Assembly (NCBI RefSeq): GCF_013284245.2
Contig: NZ_CP085876.1
Location: forward strand, 2,959,001-3,023,000
Source: Brevibacillus sp. DP1.3A
GTDB lineage: Bacteria > Bacillota > Bacilli > Brevibacillales > Brevibacillaceae
DNA length: 64,000 bases
Direction: 5' to 3'
Numbering within the stretch: position 1 is the first letter of the stretch; every line of letters starts with the position of its first letter. Positions 31,542 to 42,226 of the stretch are shown piece by piece. Under the pieces are notes generated by a model. It saw only the letters and a program-made list of their open reading frames with translations. It was not told the DNA's origin and did no database searches. Both the position numbers and the translations under genes were made by a program.

Positions 31542-31567
31542 AGCCAGTCCGAAGGGAAGACTGGCTT
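31542..31567 (+). terminator. Terminator of ltaE
   Basis: AGCCAGTC and GACTGGCT flank CGAAGGGAA, then TTTTTTC. Confidence 0.85.
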
Positions 31568-31755
31568 TTTTCTTTGTCTTGATAATGAATTCCAAATAAT
31601 TAGACAATTTGTACAAAATAAGAGTCTTAACGCGATCTGTTTTTCGCCATACCGTCTGATTTGTTTCGTCCACACTTGCGTTATCATGGTAGTGTGATAA
31701 AGCAAGAGCGTTTACTAGTGTACGGAATCGAATGGAATCAAGGGGGATGGACTCG

Positions 31756-33399
31756 ATGAGAAAGAGGATGAGCTTCATTTTGAGCTGCTTCTTGTTGCTT
31801 CAAGTTTTAGCGGGATGTAGTTCAAGTGAAACGGCGGTAACGAACAAACCGAATGAGCAGGCATCTCAACCAACGCAGCCAACGGGAAAAGAGATGGTAT
31901 TGAATTGGAACGCAGACGGTGGAGAGCCTCCGACAGCAGATCCCGGTCTTGCTTCCGATGGCACTTCCTTTGATGTCATTACTGCTTGTTTTGAAGGATT
32001 GACTCGCTATGGACCGGATGGGAAAATAGCCAACGCAATTGCCGACAGTTATACGGTATCCGAGGATTTGACGACGTACACGTTTACATTGAAAACGAAT
32101 GCGCTATGGAGCAACGGAGATTCGGTAACCGCCCATGATTTTGAGTTCGCTTGGAAAAGAAATCTCGACCCGAAGACAGCATCCGAATATGCCTACATGC
32201 TTTATTTCATTAAAGGGGCTGAGGAATTCAACACAGGGAAAGGATCGCATGAAGGCGTAGGGGTCAAAGCGCTAGACGATTTTACACTAGAGGTCAAGCT
32301 CAATTCGCCAGCTCCGTTTTTTTATGAGCTGACGGCTTTCCCGACATTGTTTCCTTTACATAAAAAGACCTTGGAGGCACATCCAGACTGGGCAGCGTCT
32401 CCGGACAACTACGTGGGCAACGGCCCATTCAAAATGGAGCTGTGGGAGCATAAAAACAAATTGGTTCTTGTGAAAAACGAGAAGTATCATGATAAAGAAG
32501 CTGTGAAGCTCGACAAAATCGTCTGGAGCATGATTACCGATACCAACACCGCTCAAGCGTTGTTTGATTCTGGTGATTTGGATTGGGGAGGGCATCCCAG
32601 CTACGTGTTGCCCGTCGATGTGATCCCTGTTTTGCAGGGGGAAGGAAAAATCGTAATGGCGCCGTATCCGAACACAGTTGCAGTCACCTTTAATACAACC
32701 AAGCCCCCTTTTACGAATAAAAAGATTCGACAAGCCTTCTCGTATTCGATCCAACGGCAGCCTCTCGTCGATGGAATCGTACAGACAGGGGTGCCTGCGG
32801 CTTTTGCATGGGTTCCGCCCTCTATGCAACTCAGTGGAAATGACTATTTTCAAGAGGATGTAGACAAGGCCAAACAGTTATTGGCTGAAGGGTTAAAGGA
32901 GATGGGGCTTTTGACGATGCCTGACGTGACATACACATATGGTTCAGGTGACGATCGTCAGAAAAAGCTGGCTGAAGCTCTTCAGGATCAATGGAAAAGA
33001 AGCCTTGGTGTAGATGTAAAAATTAGTGGCTTGGAGGAAAAAGTATTTTTACAAAACAAGCGCGCCAAAAACTATCAGTTTGCCTACCGAAATTGGGGTG
33101 CTGATTTTAACGACCCCATCAATTTCCTGGAAATTTTCAAGGACAAAACAGTGGGGACGAACGACGCTGCTTGGGAAAACGACAGATACCGCGAGCTAAT
33201 CGTCCAGAGTTACTTGGAAAAAGACACGACGAAGCGTAATGCGATCATGCGTGAGGCAGAGACCATCTTAATGGAGGAAATGCCGATTGCTCCTGTGTAT
33301 TATGGCGCAAGACCGTATATAAAAAATGACAAGGTCAAAGGATTTTTGATCAACCCGTTTGGTGGTAGAGATTTTAAATATACAACCATCGAACAATAA
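31756..33399 (+). CDS. Oligopeptide ABC transporter substrate-binding lipoprotein (OppA-like)
   Basis: 547 residues. GGGGG lies nine bases before the ATG at 31756. Residues 1-23 are a lipoprotein signal with lipobox VLAGC. The mature protein is a class C (SBP_bac_5) binding protein: VLNWNADGGEPPTADPGLAS, the TYTFTLKTNALWSNGDSVTA box and NDPINFLEIF. These proteins bind short peptides for import. No permease or ATPase genes adjoin, so the receptor must work with a distant transporter or serve a signalling role. Followed by a good terminator. Confidence 0.9.
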   Translation: MRKRMSFILSCFLLLQVLAGCSSSETAVTNKPNEQASQPTQPTGKEMVLNWNADGGEPPTADPGLASDGTSFDVITACFEGLTRYGPDGKIANAIADSYTVSEDLTTYTFTLKTNALWSNGDSVTAHDFEFAWKRNLDPKTASEYAYMLYFIKGAEEFNTGKGSHEGVGVKALDDFTLEVKLNSPAPFFYELTAFPTLFPLHKKTLEAHPDWAASPDNYVGNGPFKMELWEHKNKLVLVKNEKYHDKEAVKLDKIVWSMITDTNTAQALFDSGDLDWGGHPSYVLPVDVIPVLQGEGKIVMAPYPNTVAVTFNTTKPPFTNKKIRQAFSYSIQRQPLVDGIVQTGVPAAFAWVPPSMQLSGNDYFQEDVDKAKQLLAEGLKEMGLLTMPDVTYTYGSGDDRQKKLAEALQDQWKRSLGVDVKISGLEEKVFLQNKRAKNYQFAYRNWGADFNDPINFLEIFKDKTVGTNDAAWENDRYRELIVQSYLEKDTTKRNAIMREAETILMEEMPIAPVYYGARPYIKNDKVKGFLINPFGGRDFKYTTIEQ

Positions 33400-33417
33400 A
33401 TAAAGTCGTAGTAAAGT

Positions 33418-33458
33418 CTTGCCGTGCCCGGAAAATTGGAGGGCGGCAAGGCTTTTTT
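33418..33458 (+). terminator. Terminator of OppA-like gene
   Basis: CTTGCCGTGCCC and GGGCGGCAAG stem, then CTTTTTTTGG. Confidence 0.85.
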
Positions 33459-33548
33459 TGGTTCCATTCGGTTGACTCACTTGTGTGTAATTCAGACCTG
33501 CCAATGAAATACTATAGCTATCCAACATAGGGGAAAAGAGGGATAGAT

Positions 33549-33740
33549 ATGATCTCGGCTAAAGAGCGAGAACGCATTCTCAATCAAATGAAACGGGACG
33601 AGAGCAAGATTGTCAACATCGTCCTAAACGACGACAATCAGGTAGCGGGCGAAATTGAAAAAGCCAACCACCAAGGTATTTTCCTGGTGGATGGCCGGTA
33701 TTACGGGTACGAGGATATTAAAGAAATCAATGGCTCGTAA
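33549..33740 (+). CDS. Hypothetical small protein, 63 aa
   Basis: GAGGGA lies five bases before the ATG. The product starts with a charged helix (SAKERERILNQMKRDESKIV) and ends in a beta-like DDNQVAGEIEKANHQGIFLV plus DGRYYGYEDIKEI segment. No family is recognised. It converges with the esterase gene, with only three bases between stops and no visible terminator, so the two transcripts should overlap. Confidence 0.65.
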   Translation: MISAKERERILNQMKRDESKIVNIVLNDDNQVAGEIEKANHQGIFLVDGRYYGYEDIKEINGS

Positions 33741-33743
33741 TGG

Positions 33744-34478
33744 TTACAGACGTGGAGGTGGGAAAAAGTAGCGCAAAGCGTCAGGCAGCTCTTTTTGCCA
33801 CAAACCCCAGACGTGATTCCCTGGTTTTTCTCGATAGGACAAGGTTGCTTGCTTGTCCTCAAGAATCTGTTTTGCCTCGCGATTCCATTGCACGAAATCG
33901 AAGGTACCCGCACTTGTTTCCACAGCTGTTTCATCGAGGCCGACAACCATCCAGATTCGCAGCCAAGATAGACTGGACTGATTCAAAAGCGGGTCGAGTG
34001 TCGTCTGGAAAAACGCCCCGGACAGCGCGAGTACTTGTGGAAAGAGGTCGGGGTGTTCCAATGCGAGATGCAAAGAAACGGTTCCACCCAAAGAGTCTCC
34101 TGCCAGTATACGAGAACCAGGATCACGGCGCACAGGATAATGCTCCTCTATGTAAGGAATCAGCTCTTCGGTGAAAAAACGCAGATAGGCTGCGTTTCTC
34201 GACCCCGATGGAGAATACTCGCTCGTGCGCTTGTTGCGATCGACTGAGACACCGACGACGATGTAGGGTTCGATACCTTCTTCCAGAATCAATTGATTGG
34301 AGATGGTCGCGATTCGCCCCATCGTAAAAAAGTCGTTCCCATCCTGGCAATACACAACAGGGTAAGAAAGAAGCTCATTGTACCCCGGCGGTAGGTATAC
34401 TTTGACCGAGCGGGGAGTGTCCACGTGGATGCTGGGCACTTCTTCTTTCATTATGGTTCGCTTTACATAGTCAGACAT
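33744..34478 (-). CDS. Esterase D / enterochelin-esterase-like alpha/beta hydrolase
   Basis: 244 residues. SVKVYLPPGYNELLSYPVVY then QDGNDFF opens the PF00756 esterase fold. The nucleophile elbow is GDSLGG, and a His lies in PGNHVWGLW. EEHYPVRRDPGSRILAGDSL is the classic sequence before the elbow. Members act on acyl-carbohydrate, mycolate, formaldehyde-glutathione or ferric-siderophore esters; which applies here cannot be told. No siderophore genes adjoin. Start ATG at 34478. Confidence 0.85.
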   Translation of the reverse strand: MSDYVKRTIMKEEVPSIHVDTPRSVKVYLPPGYNELLSYPVVYCQDGNDFFTMGRIATISNQLILEEGIEPYIVVGVSVDRNKRTSEYSPSGSRNAAYLRFFTEELIPYIEEHYPVRRDPGSRILAGDSLGGTVSLHLALEHPDLFPQVLALSGAFFQTTLDPLLNQSSLSWLRIWMVVGLDETAVETSAGTFDFVQWNREAKQILEDKQATLSYREKPGNHVWGLWQKELPDALRYFFPPPRL

Positions 34479-35892
<1,414 letters not shown>

Positions 35893-35895
35893 GCC

Positions 35896-36876
35896 ATGGC
35901 ACAAATGACAATGGTTCAAGCCATTACGGATGCAATGCGCGTAGAGTTGAAGCGCGATGAAACCGTTCTTGTCTTCGGTGAAGACGTAGGTAACAACGGC
36001 GGGGTGTTCCGTGCAACAGAAGGTCTGCAAGCTGAGTTCGGCGAGCAGCGCGTATTCGATACACCACTTGCTGAGTCCGGAATCGGCGGTTTGGCTGTCG
36101 GTCTTTCCATCAACGGCTTCCGTCCAGTAGCAGAAATTCAGTTCTTCGGTTTCGTATTTGAAACGTTTGATGCTGTAGCATCCCAATCTTCCCGTATGCG
36201 TTACCGTTCCGGTGGTCGCTTCACGAGCCCAATTACATTCCGCTCCCCATTTGGTGGCGGTGTAAAAACGCCTGAGCTGCATGCGGACTCTTTGGAAGGT
36301 TTGATGCTGCAAACTCCGGGTCTGAAAGTGGTTATCCCTTCCAACCCATATGATGCAAAAGGATTGTTGATCTCCGCGATTCGCGACAACGATCCAGTTG
36401 TATTCCTTGAGCACATGAAGCTGTACCGTTCCTTCCGTCAAGAAGTTCCAGAAGGCGAGTACACGATTCCACTTGGCAAAGCAAACGTAGTAAAAGAAGG
36501 TAGCGATGTTACCATCATCACCTATGGTGCGATGGTGCATACCAGCCTGAAAGCAGCAGAAGAAATCGAGAAAGCGCGTGGAGCAAAAGTAGAAGTAATC
36601 GACCTGCGCACCATCAGCCCACTCGATATCGATACCATCGTAGCTTCTGTGAAGAAAACAAACCGTGCGATCGTTGTTCAAGAAGCACAAAAAACGTCTG
36701 GTGTTGCGGCAGAAATCATCACGCAAATCAACGAGCGTGCAATCCTGCACCTCGAAGCACCAGTACTGCGTATTACAGCACCAGATACGGTTTACCCGTT
36801 TGCTCAAGCAGAAGATGTATGGCTGCCTGACGTAAAACGTGTAGTAGATGGTCTGACACAAGTCCTCGATTTTTAA
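35896..36876 (+). CDS. pdhB: Pyruvate dehydrogenase E1 component, beta subunit
   Basis: 326 residues, three bases after the pdhA stop with AAGGAG in the end of pdh[41 protein letters not shown] and [20 protein letters not shown] make up the start of E1 beta, with GEDVG contacting Th[10 protein letters not shown] holds the conserved KLYR, and the C-terminal domain includes [11 protein letters not shown]. Forms the alpha2beta2 heterotetramer with PdhA. Length is normal. Confidence 0.96.
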   Translation: MAQMTMVQAITDAMRVELKRDETVLVFGEDVGNNGGVFRATEGLQAEFGEQRVFDTPLAESGIGGLAVGLSINGFRPVAEIQFFGFVFETFDAVASQSSRMRYRSGGRFTSPITFRSPFGGGVKTPELHADSLEGLMLQTPGLKVVIPSNPYDAKGLLISAIRDNDPVVFLEHMKLYRSFRQEVPEGEYTIPLGKANVVKEGSDVTIITYGAMVHTSLKAAEEIEKARGAKVEVIDLRTISPLDIDTIVASVKKTNRAIVVQEAQKTSGVAAEIITQINERAILHLEAPVLRITAPDTVYPFAQAEDVWLPDVKRVVDGLTQVLDF

Positions 36877-36893
36877 TTGAGAAACAGACATAA

Positions 36894-36920
36894 TGGCGGA
36901 AAAGTTGAAAGCTTTCCGCC
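36894..36920 (+). terminator. Intercistronic hairpin between pdhB and pdhC
   Basis: GGCGGAAA and TTTCCGCC enclose AGTTGAAAGC, followed by TTCTTTC rather than a pure T run. It may act as an attenuator or RNA-stability element that lowers or sets pdhCD levels relative to pdhAB. Confidence 0.6.
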
Positions 36921-36979
36921 TTCTTTCGGCCGATAATAACTAAAAATAAATGATAAATCTCTATTAAGGAGGAGATACT

Positions 36980-38368
36980 GTGAGTCGTTTTACATTCAGA
37001 CTCCCGGAGCTCGGCGAGGGTATCCATGAAGGCGAAATCGTCAAATGGCACGTACAGCCCGGAGATTCCGTTGAAGAAGACCAAGTCATCATGGAAGTAC
37101 AAAATGACAAGGCGGTTGTAGAAGTGCCGTCGCCTGTTAAAGGGAAAGTTATCGAACTGAAAGTAACCGAGGGTACGGTTTCCGTAGTCGGCGATCCACT
37201 GATCGAGTTTGACGTAGAAGGCGAAATTCCGAACCTGCCAGACCATGGCCATGGCGATTCCCACGCTGCTGAAGCGACACCAGCGCCTGAAGCTGCAGAA
37301 AAAATGGAGCCAGGCTGCGACATCGGTTCCCAAGTGAGCGCAAATGCGAACCAAGCACTGGAAACGCCGATGGCACAAGCAACTGCAACAGCAGTAGCGG
37401 CACCAATTGACCGTAAACACGTGTTGGCTACGCCTTCCGTTCGCAAATACGCTCGTGAAAAAGGCGTTCAATTGGCTAATGTACCAGGTACAGGCAAATT
37501 GGGTCGCATCACACGCGAAGACGTAGATCGCTTCGTATCTGGCGGAGCAGCACCAACTGCACAAGCAGTGGCAGCTCCAGTAGCAACTGAAGCTCCTGCA
37601 GCAGCAGCTACAGGTGTAGCACAAGCAGCAGCGGCTCCAACTGTTCACCACGCACCTACAGCAGGCGAGCTGGAAGAGCGCGTTCCGCTGAAAGGTATGC
37701 GTAAAGCAATTGCGAAAGCAATGGTGAAATCCGCATACACAGCACCACACGTAACTATCTTCGACGAAGTGGATGTTACAGCGCTTGTCGCTATGCGTAA
37801 AGATGCGAAGCCACTTGCTGAAGAGCGTGGTGTGAAGCTGACTTACCTGCCTATGATCGTGAAAGCAGTTGTAGCTGGTCTGAAGAAATTCCCAGAACTC
37901 AACGCTTCTATCGACGATGAAAAACAAGAAATCATCTTCAAAAAGTACTACAACATCGGTATCGCTACCTCTACAGAAGACGGTTTGCTCGTTCCAGTTG
38001 TAAAATCGGCTGACAGTAAATCCATCTTCCAAATCGCAGGCGAAATCGGCGAGTTGGCGAAGAAAGCACGCGACCGCAAAGCAACTGCAGATGAGTTGAA
38101 AGGTTCTACTTTCAGCATCACAAACATCGGTTCTGCTGGCGGTATGTTCTTCACGCCAATCATTAACCATCCAGAAGTAGCCATTCTGGGTGTTGGCCGC
38201 ATTAGCGAAAAACCAGTTGTGAAAAACGGAGAAATCGTGGTAGGTCAAATGTTGCACCTGTCCTTGAGCTTTGACCACCGCTTGGTTGATGGCGAACCTG
38301 CACAGCGTTTCGTCAACTACGTGAAGCAGCTCTTGGAAAACCCAACGCTGCTCGTCATGGAGGGATAA
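36980..38368 (+). CDS. pdhC: Dihydrolipoamide acetyltransferase (E2)
   Basis: 462 residues from GTG with AAGGAGGAGA upstream. One lipoyl domain (1-80) with the lipoylated Lys in [11 protein letters not shown], an Ala/Pro-rich linker, a peripheral-subunit-binding domain (about 150-185: [35 protein letters not shown]), another Ala-rich linker, then the catalytic acetyltransferase (230-462) ending with SFDHRLVDG, His in the active site. It forms the 60-mer core that passes acetyl groups to CoA. Slightly longer than in Bacillus subtilis through the linkers. Confidence 0.96.
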   Translation: MSRFTFRLPELGEGIHEGEIVKWHVQPGDSVEEDQVIMEVQNDKAVVEVPSPVKGKVIELKVTEGTVSVVGDPLIEFDVEGEIPNLPDHGHGDSHAAEATPAPEAAEKMEPGCDIGSQVSANANQALETPMAQATATAVAAPIDRKHVLATPSVRKYAREKGVQLANVPGTGKLGRITREDVDRFVSGGAAPTAQAVAAPVATEAPAAAATGVAQAAAAPTVHHAPTAGELEERVPLKGMRKAIAKAMVKSAYTAPHVTIFDEVDVTALVAMRKDAKPLAEERGVKLTYLPMIVKAVVAGLKKFPELNASIDDEKQEIIFKKYYNIGIATSTEDGLLVPVVKSADSKSIFQIAGEIGELAKKARDRKATADELKGSTFSITNIGSAGGMFFTPIINHPEVAILGVGRISEKPVVKNGEIVVGQMLHLSLSFDHRLVDGEPAQRFVNYVKQLLENPTLLVMEG

Positions 38369-38374
38369 GAGACA

Positions 38375-39784
38375 ATGGTAGTAGGTGAATTTACCACAGA
38401 AGTAGACGTGCTCGTAATCGGTGCCGGCCCAGGTGGATATGTTGCAGCGATTCGTGCTGCTCAAATGGGAAAAACAGTAGCTGTCGTGGAAAAAGGTGAA
38501 CTGGGTGGCGTGTGCCTGAACGTAGGTTGCATTCCTTCCAAAGCGATGATCCACGCTGCACACACATATGAGCACACACAACATACAGAATCCATGGGTA
38601 TCACGATGGAAAATGTAAAAGTGGATTTTGCCAAAGTACAAGAGTGGAAAAGCGGCATCGTAAAGCAACTGACTGGTGGCGTTGGCTCCCTCTTCAAAGG
38701 CAACAAAATCCAGGTAATCCCTGGTGAAGCGCTGTTCGTAAGTGAAAATGAAGTACGAGTATTCCACGGTTATGATGTCAACCGTTATCGCTTCCAGCAT
38801 TGCATCATTGCTACTGGTTCGCGTCCAATCGAGTTGCCTGCATTCCCGTTTGGCAAACGCGTAATGTCTTCTACTGAAGCGCTGTCCTTGACTGAACTGC
38901 CGAAGAGCCTCGTGGTAATTGGCGGCGGATACATCGGTATCGAGCTTGGTACGGTGTTCGCGAAGTTTGGTACAAAAGTTACGATTTTGGAAGGTTCCGA
39001 TCAAATCTTGCCAGGATTTGAGCCAGACATGCCACGTTTGGTGGAGCGCAAGCTGAAAAAGCTCGACGTTACCATCCATACAAAAGCATTGGCACAAGGA
39101 ATGGAAGAGACAGAAAACGGCGTAATCGTGACTGCAGAAGTAAAAGGCGAGCAACAAAAAATCGAGGCGGAATACGTACTCGTTACTGTTGGACGCCGTC
39201 CGAATACAGATGAACTCGGTATTCGCGACATCGGCATGAACGTGACTGATCGTGGGTTGATCGTTGTTGACAAGCAAGGCCGCACGAACATTCCTAACGT
39301 GTACGCGATCGGGGATATCGTAGCAGGTCCTGCGTTGGCTCACAAAGCTTCCTACGAAGGTAAGGTTGCCGCTGAGGCGATTGCTGGCCATCCAGCAGAA
39401 GTGGACTACAAGGCGATTCCAGCGGTTGTATTCTGCGATCCAGAAATCGCAAGCGTAGGAATCAATGAGAAAGAAGCAAAAGAAAAAGGCATCGATTACG
39501 TTGTAGGTCGTTTCCCATTCGCAGCAAACGGTCGCGCTCTGTCTGTAAATGCAGGCGAAGGCTACGTGAAGCTGATTGCAGAAAAAGAAACGAATCTCGT
39601 ATTGGGTGCGCAAATCGTTGGTCCAGAAGCATCCAACATCATCGCAGAGATCGGATTGGCGATCGAAATGGGCGCAACACTCGAAGACATCGAGCTGACC
39701 ATTCACGCACATCCAACACTGGGTGAAGTAACAATGGAAGCTGCTGAATTGGCTCTGGGTCGTCCGATCCACGTCATGAAGTAA
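38375..39784 (+). CDS. pdhD: Dihydrolipoamide dehydrogenase (E3)
   Basis: 469 residues, six bases after pdhC. The FAD loop is [20 protein letters not shown], the redox disulfide lies in [13 protein letters not shown], the NAD loop is [20 protein letters not shown] and the C-terminal catalytic His-Glu pair lies in [16 protein letters not shown]. It reoxidises lipoamide of E2 with NAD+. Shared by other 2-oxoacid dehydrogenases in many Firmicutes. Last gene of pdhABCD. Confidence 0.97.
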   Translation: MVVGEFTTEVDVLVIGAGPGGYVAAIRAAQMGKTVAVVEKGELGGVCLNVGCIPSKAMIHAAHTYEHTQHTESMGITMENVKVDFAKVQEWKSGIVKQLTGGVGSLFKGNKIQVIPGEALFVSENEVRVFHGYDVNRYRFQHCIIATGSRPIELPAFPFGKRVMSSTEALSLTELPKSLVVIGGGYIGIELGTVFAKFGTKVTILEGSDQILPGFEPDMPRLVERKLKKLDVTIHTKALAQGMEETENGVIVTAEVKGEQQKIEAEYVLVTVGRRPNTDELGIRDIGMNVTDRGLIVVDKQGRTNIPNVYAIGDIVAGPALAHKASYEGKVAAEAIAGHPAEVDYKAIPAVVFCDPEIASVGINEKEAKEKGIDYVVGRFPFAANGRALSVNAGEGYVKLIAEKETNLVLGAQIVGPEASNIIAEIGLAIEMGATLEDIELTIHAHPTLGEVTMEAAELALGRPIHVMK

Positions 39785-39793
39785 AAAGTGTGA

Positions 39794-39828
39794 AAAGCCT
39801 TGTGCCCGAAATGGGTGCAAGGCTTTTT
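39794..39828 (+). terminator. Terminator of pdh operon
   Basis: AAAAGCCTTGTGCCC and GGGTGCAAGGCTTTTT with one mismatch. Confidence 0.9.
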
Positions 39829-39905
39829 CTTCCACATCTTACCCTTTCCACCTGTTCTTATATAATGTAAAATAGTGGGAGACAACGTTAGGTGGGGGCT
39901 GCAGC

Positions 39906-40067
39906 ATGGAAACTACGAGTAAGATGATTGATGACTTGCGACTAAAGCTAGAGCGCGCAGCAAAAAATGCAGGTTACAATTTTCTTGACCCTGAAATCGT
40001 GAGAATCAGTCAACAATTAGATAAATTGATTGTCGCACATATGCAACATGAAAAACGCCCTTCATGA
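39906..40067 (+). CDS. Spo0E-like aspartyl-phosphate phosphatase, 53 aa
   Basis: GGGGGCTGCAGC precedes the ATG; the ORF is under 60 codons. The helical hairpin starts KMIDDLRLKLERAAKNAGYN, and RISQQLDKLIVAHM carries the SQxLD signature of the Spo0E family (SQELD in Bacillus). Family members dephosphorylate Spo0A-phosphate and delay sporulation. The last codons overlap the terminator hairpin (40051-40077) and the tail of the convergent gene. Confident from motif and length. Confidence 0.88.
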   Translation: METTSKMIDDLRLKLERAAKNAGYNFLDPEIVRISQQLDKLIVAHMQHEKRPS

Positions 40068-40077
40068 GGGCGTTTTT
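40051..40077. terminator. Bidirectional terminator at end of Spo0E-like gene
   Basis: AAAAACGCCCT-TCATG-AGGGCGTTTTT. The loop contains the stop codon of the Spo0E-like gene. Confidence 0.85.
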
Positions 40078-40823
40078 GGTTGAGTGTGTATTTCCGAGAT
40101 GGAATACAGCAAATGGGCATTACAGCCTTTTTTCGTAAGCGTGGGTTCTTGGGCATAATAATAGCTAGGATAAAGAATGAGATGCTGTGCATCGTAGCTT
40201 GGACCATTACTCGGACAGGTAAGCTGATGAGATTCTGTGTCATAGGTAATTGCGGGAGAAATGGATTGCAGATAGGTAGTAAGGGATTCGATTCCTTGTA
40301 AAGAGTAATAAATCCGTTCTGCTTCACGTACGAATTTGGGAGCAATCGCCTCCCAATTCGCCTCAAAAAATAACTGCCAATAAGATGAAACGAACAGGCT
40401 GAAACGGCCTTTCACATAATCGGCATCCTCTTCTAAATCGAAGGCAACCACAGGAGTATCGTGATGCGATAGCCACTCCTCTAAGATCGGTTTCATGCTA
40501 CGCACAAAATGATCAGTGGGAAGTGTTACGAAGTACTCATATTGATCATCGACAGCCATCACACCTTTTGTATGTAGGGGGTCAAATGAGTCTGGGATCC
40601 CATATCGAAAGAGGGGGACAAAATAACCCCATTCTTTTAAAAGACGGGCTGACTCAAACTGCTCTAACTTTTCTTCGGTCCAATATACAAAGCGCTCGGG
40701 AGGTGTCTCTTGGGCGAGAGTATACAAACTAGCAGCCATCTCGTACAGCGGTGAAACACTATAGCTGATCAAATTGGAAAGAGGGCTATGGTTGCCCGGA
40801 AGTGGAATGGTGATCATCTTCAC
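40062..40823 (-). CDS. DUF5937-like protein without DNA-binding domain, 253 aa
   Basis: NLISYSVSPLYEMAASLYTL resembles the first helix of DUF5937 (SPLWExxASL), a domain that in ArsR-type regulators precedes a C-terminal helix-turn-helix. The protein continues with mixed alpha/beta sequence and ends IHTQPKTPS without the helix-turn-helix, so it is either a stand-alone form or a diverged member. Two Trp-rich patches (YWTEEKLEQFE and SSYWQLFFEANW). No catalytic motif. Converges with the Spo0E-like gene, overlapping its stop by six bases. Confidence 0.6.
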   Translation of the reverse strand: MKMITIPLPGNHSPLSNLISYSVSPLYEMAASLYTLAQETPPERFVYWTEEKLEQFESARLLKEWGYFVPLFRYGIPDSFDPLHTKGVMAVDDQYEYFVTLPTDHFVRSMKPILEEWLSHHDTPVVAFDLEEDADYVKGRFSLFVSSYWQLFFEANWEAIAPKFVREAERIYYSLQGIESLTTYLQSISPAITYDTESHQLTCPSNGPSYDAQHLILYPSYYYAQEPTLTKKGCNAHLLYSISEIHTQPKTPS

Positions 40824-40912
40824 TTAACCTCCATCAAGGATACTAAATTTATCATAGTGCATCCTTGTGGGACAATTCAATCTTTTTTGATGTAAAAAAA
40901 AGGAAGGGTAGT

Positions 40913-40941
40913 GGCACCCGACTGCAATGGAGCCGGGTGCC
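40913..40941 (-). terminator. Hairpin after sspP-like gene
   Basis: GGCACCCG/CGGGTGCC stem five bases past the stop. The T run on the minus strand follows after about 20 bases, which is atypical. Confidence 0.55.
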
Positions 40942-40946
40942 ATTCA

Positions 40947-41096
40947 TTATCCTTCGCGTGTTTGGATGGAGCGCGAATGATTTTGCTGCTTCACTTTTTT
41001 AGAGCCAGGTTGGGGTTCGCCAGTCTGTTCCAGCGGGCGAGCTACATTATTGTAAGTTTGATGCGGATTTTCATCAAGAATATGGTCCTTTTCCAT
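40947..41096 (-). CDS. sspP: SspP-like small acid-soluble spore protein, 49 aa
   Basis: GAAGGAG lies eight bases before the ATG at 41096. The protein is hydrophilic and rich in Gln, His and Lys. GEPQPGSKKVKQQNHSRS matches the C-terminal block of SspP (PEPLxGSKKVKNRNHxRQKH). SspP is a minor spore protein in Bacillus made in the forespore. The N-terminal half (DHILDENPHQTYNNVARPLE) is more variable. Below 60 codons. Assignment by pattern. Confidence 0.75.
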   Translation of the reverse strand: MEKDHILDENPHQTYNNVARPLEQTGEPQPGSKKVKQQNHSRSIQTREG

Positions 41097-41229
41097 AAAA
41101 TCAACTCCTTCTTTACCTAGTTTGGCGTAAACACATGATGACGAATCATAGGAAATGCTGGTATTCTATAATGAGGTTGTTCCAAACTCGTATGGTGAGG
41201 AAGCATGTCCACATTTAGAAGGAATTGAT

Positions 41230-41343
41230 ATGTTGTCAAAACTACAGAATGGCACGATACTGTTTATAGAACATAATATTTATTATGTAAACAATAAACG
41301 AGCTCTGCTGGTCTGGAAGGAGCGAGAACTATGCCGGTCTTAA
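41230..41343 (+). CDS. Small ORF overlapping the HEPN gene, 37 aa
   Basis: AAGGAATTGAT precedes the ATG at 41230. The product MLSKLQNGTILFIEHNIYYV ends in a charged tail. It stops at 41343, 13 bases inside the HEPN gene in another frame, so translation of the two could be coupled. A TATAAT at 41167-41172 lies upstream and suggests that the longer ORF reading from 41155 is not translated. It may be a leader peptide or a small partner protein; no family is known. Confidence 0.4.
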   Translation: MLSKLQNGTILFIEHNIYYVNNKRALLVWKERELCRS

Positions 41344-42188
41344 TCGCCCCCGTATTCAATTCAACAACAGCACAGCCCGTTCGGATCGATTTGCCTAATT
41401 CGTACACGCTCATATCAGGCGCAAAGAGGCCATATGAGATCGCGTCTCGTTTCTTGCGCAATGAGATGGACGAGAACAAGCGAACCTTTGATTTGCGTGT
41501 AGATCCCAGCAGTTTATTTTTAGTCGGGGATCACGAAGAGATGAAAGTAACGGATGATCGGGTGTGGATTGAAGAAATCGAAAGTAAGCTGAATCTAGCA
41601 TCCACAACGGGGACTTGTTCGATTCCTTACATCATCACCGTCAATGGCAATATGTATGGCATTACGTATTTGAAGCGATCGCTTGATGGTGACAAGTACA
41701 CATTTGATGACGAAACTGCCGGTATTTTTACTTCATTAGTCGAACAGAAGCTGCCGTCCCTTGCTTTTCGTCGCTATGCGCTTTCACTGGAGAAGAAAAA
41801 CTACGAGGATCAGCTGTTGGATCTGTGGATTGCATTGGAATCATTGTTCGTTCCCGATGGCAAAAAAGGCGAGATTACCTATAAATTGCGTGTCCGAATG
41901 GCGTACTATTTTGGAGAAACCGCCTTGCAGCGTGAACGGATTGCACAGTTTGTAAAAAAATCGTACAATCATCGCTCAGAGATTGTGCATAGCGGCAAGC
42001 TGTTCGGTGACAAGCTGGCTACAGAAGTCAATATTCTGAGGGCGATGACACGAGCTGCGATCTTGAACATCGCCGGGGAAAGTGTCAACCTTCAGGATAT
42101 GCGTGTCCGGCTGGACGAATTGGTATTTACGGGCGAATCATATGTGACACGGTACGCTCCTACTTTTTTTGAAAGAATTTTGTTGTAA
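41331..42188 (+). CDS. Apea-like HEPN domain protein
   Basis: 285 residues with GGAAGGAGCGAGA before the ATG. The first 145 residues are a mixed alpha/beta domain without a recognised family. Residues 155-265 form a HEPN-like helical bundle: YEDQLLDLWIALESLFVPDG, EITYKLRVRMAYYFGETALQ and YNHRSEIVHSGK. The last holds the Rx4-6H motif (Arg215-x4-His220) of HEPN RNases, and the layout matches the Apea-like group. Family members act in RNA cleavage or as partners in abortive systems. No MNT gene adjoins. The 37-codon ORF overlaps the start. Confidence 0.7.
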   Translation: MPVLIAPVFNSTTAQPVRIDLPNSYTLISGAKRPYEIASRFLRNEMDENKRTFDLRVDPSSLFLVGDHEEMKVTDDRVWIEEIESKLNLASTTGTCSIPYIITVNGNMYGITYLKRSLDGDKYTFDDETAGIFTSLVEQKLPSLAFRRYALSLEKKNYEDQLLDLWIALESLFVPDGKKGEITYKLRVRMAYYFGETALQRERIAQFVKKSYNHRSEIVHSGKLFGDKLATEVNILRAMTRAAILNIAGESVNLQDMRVRLDELVFTGESYVTRYAPTFFERILL

Positions 42189-42226
42189 GCCTCATAGAGG
42201 AAACAGATCAGGAGGAAGAATAGAGC

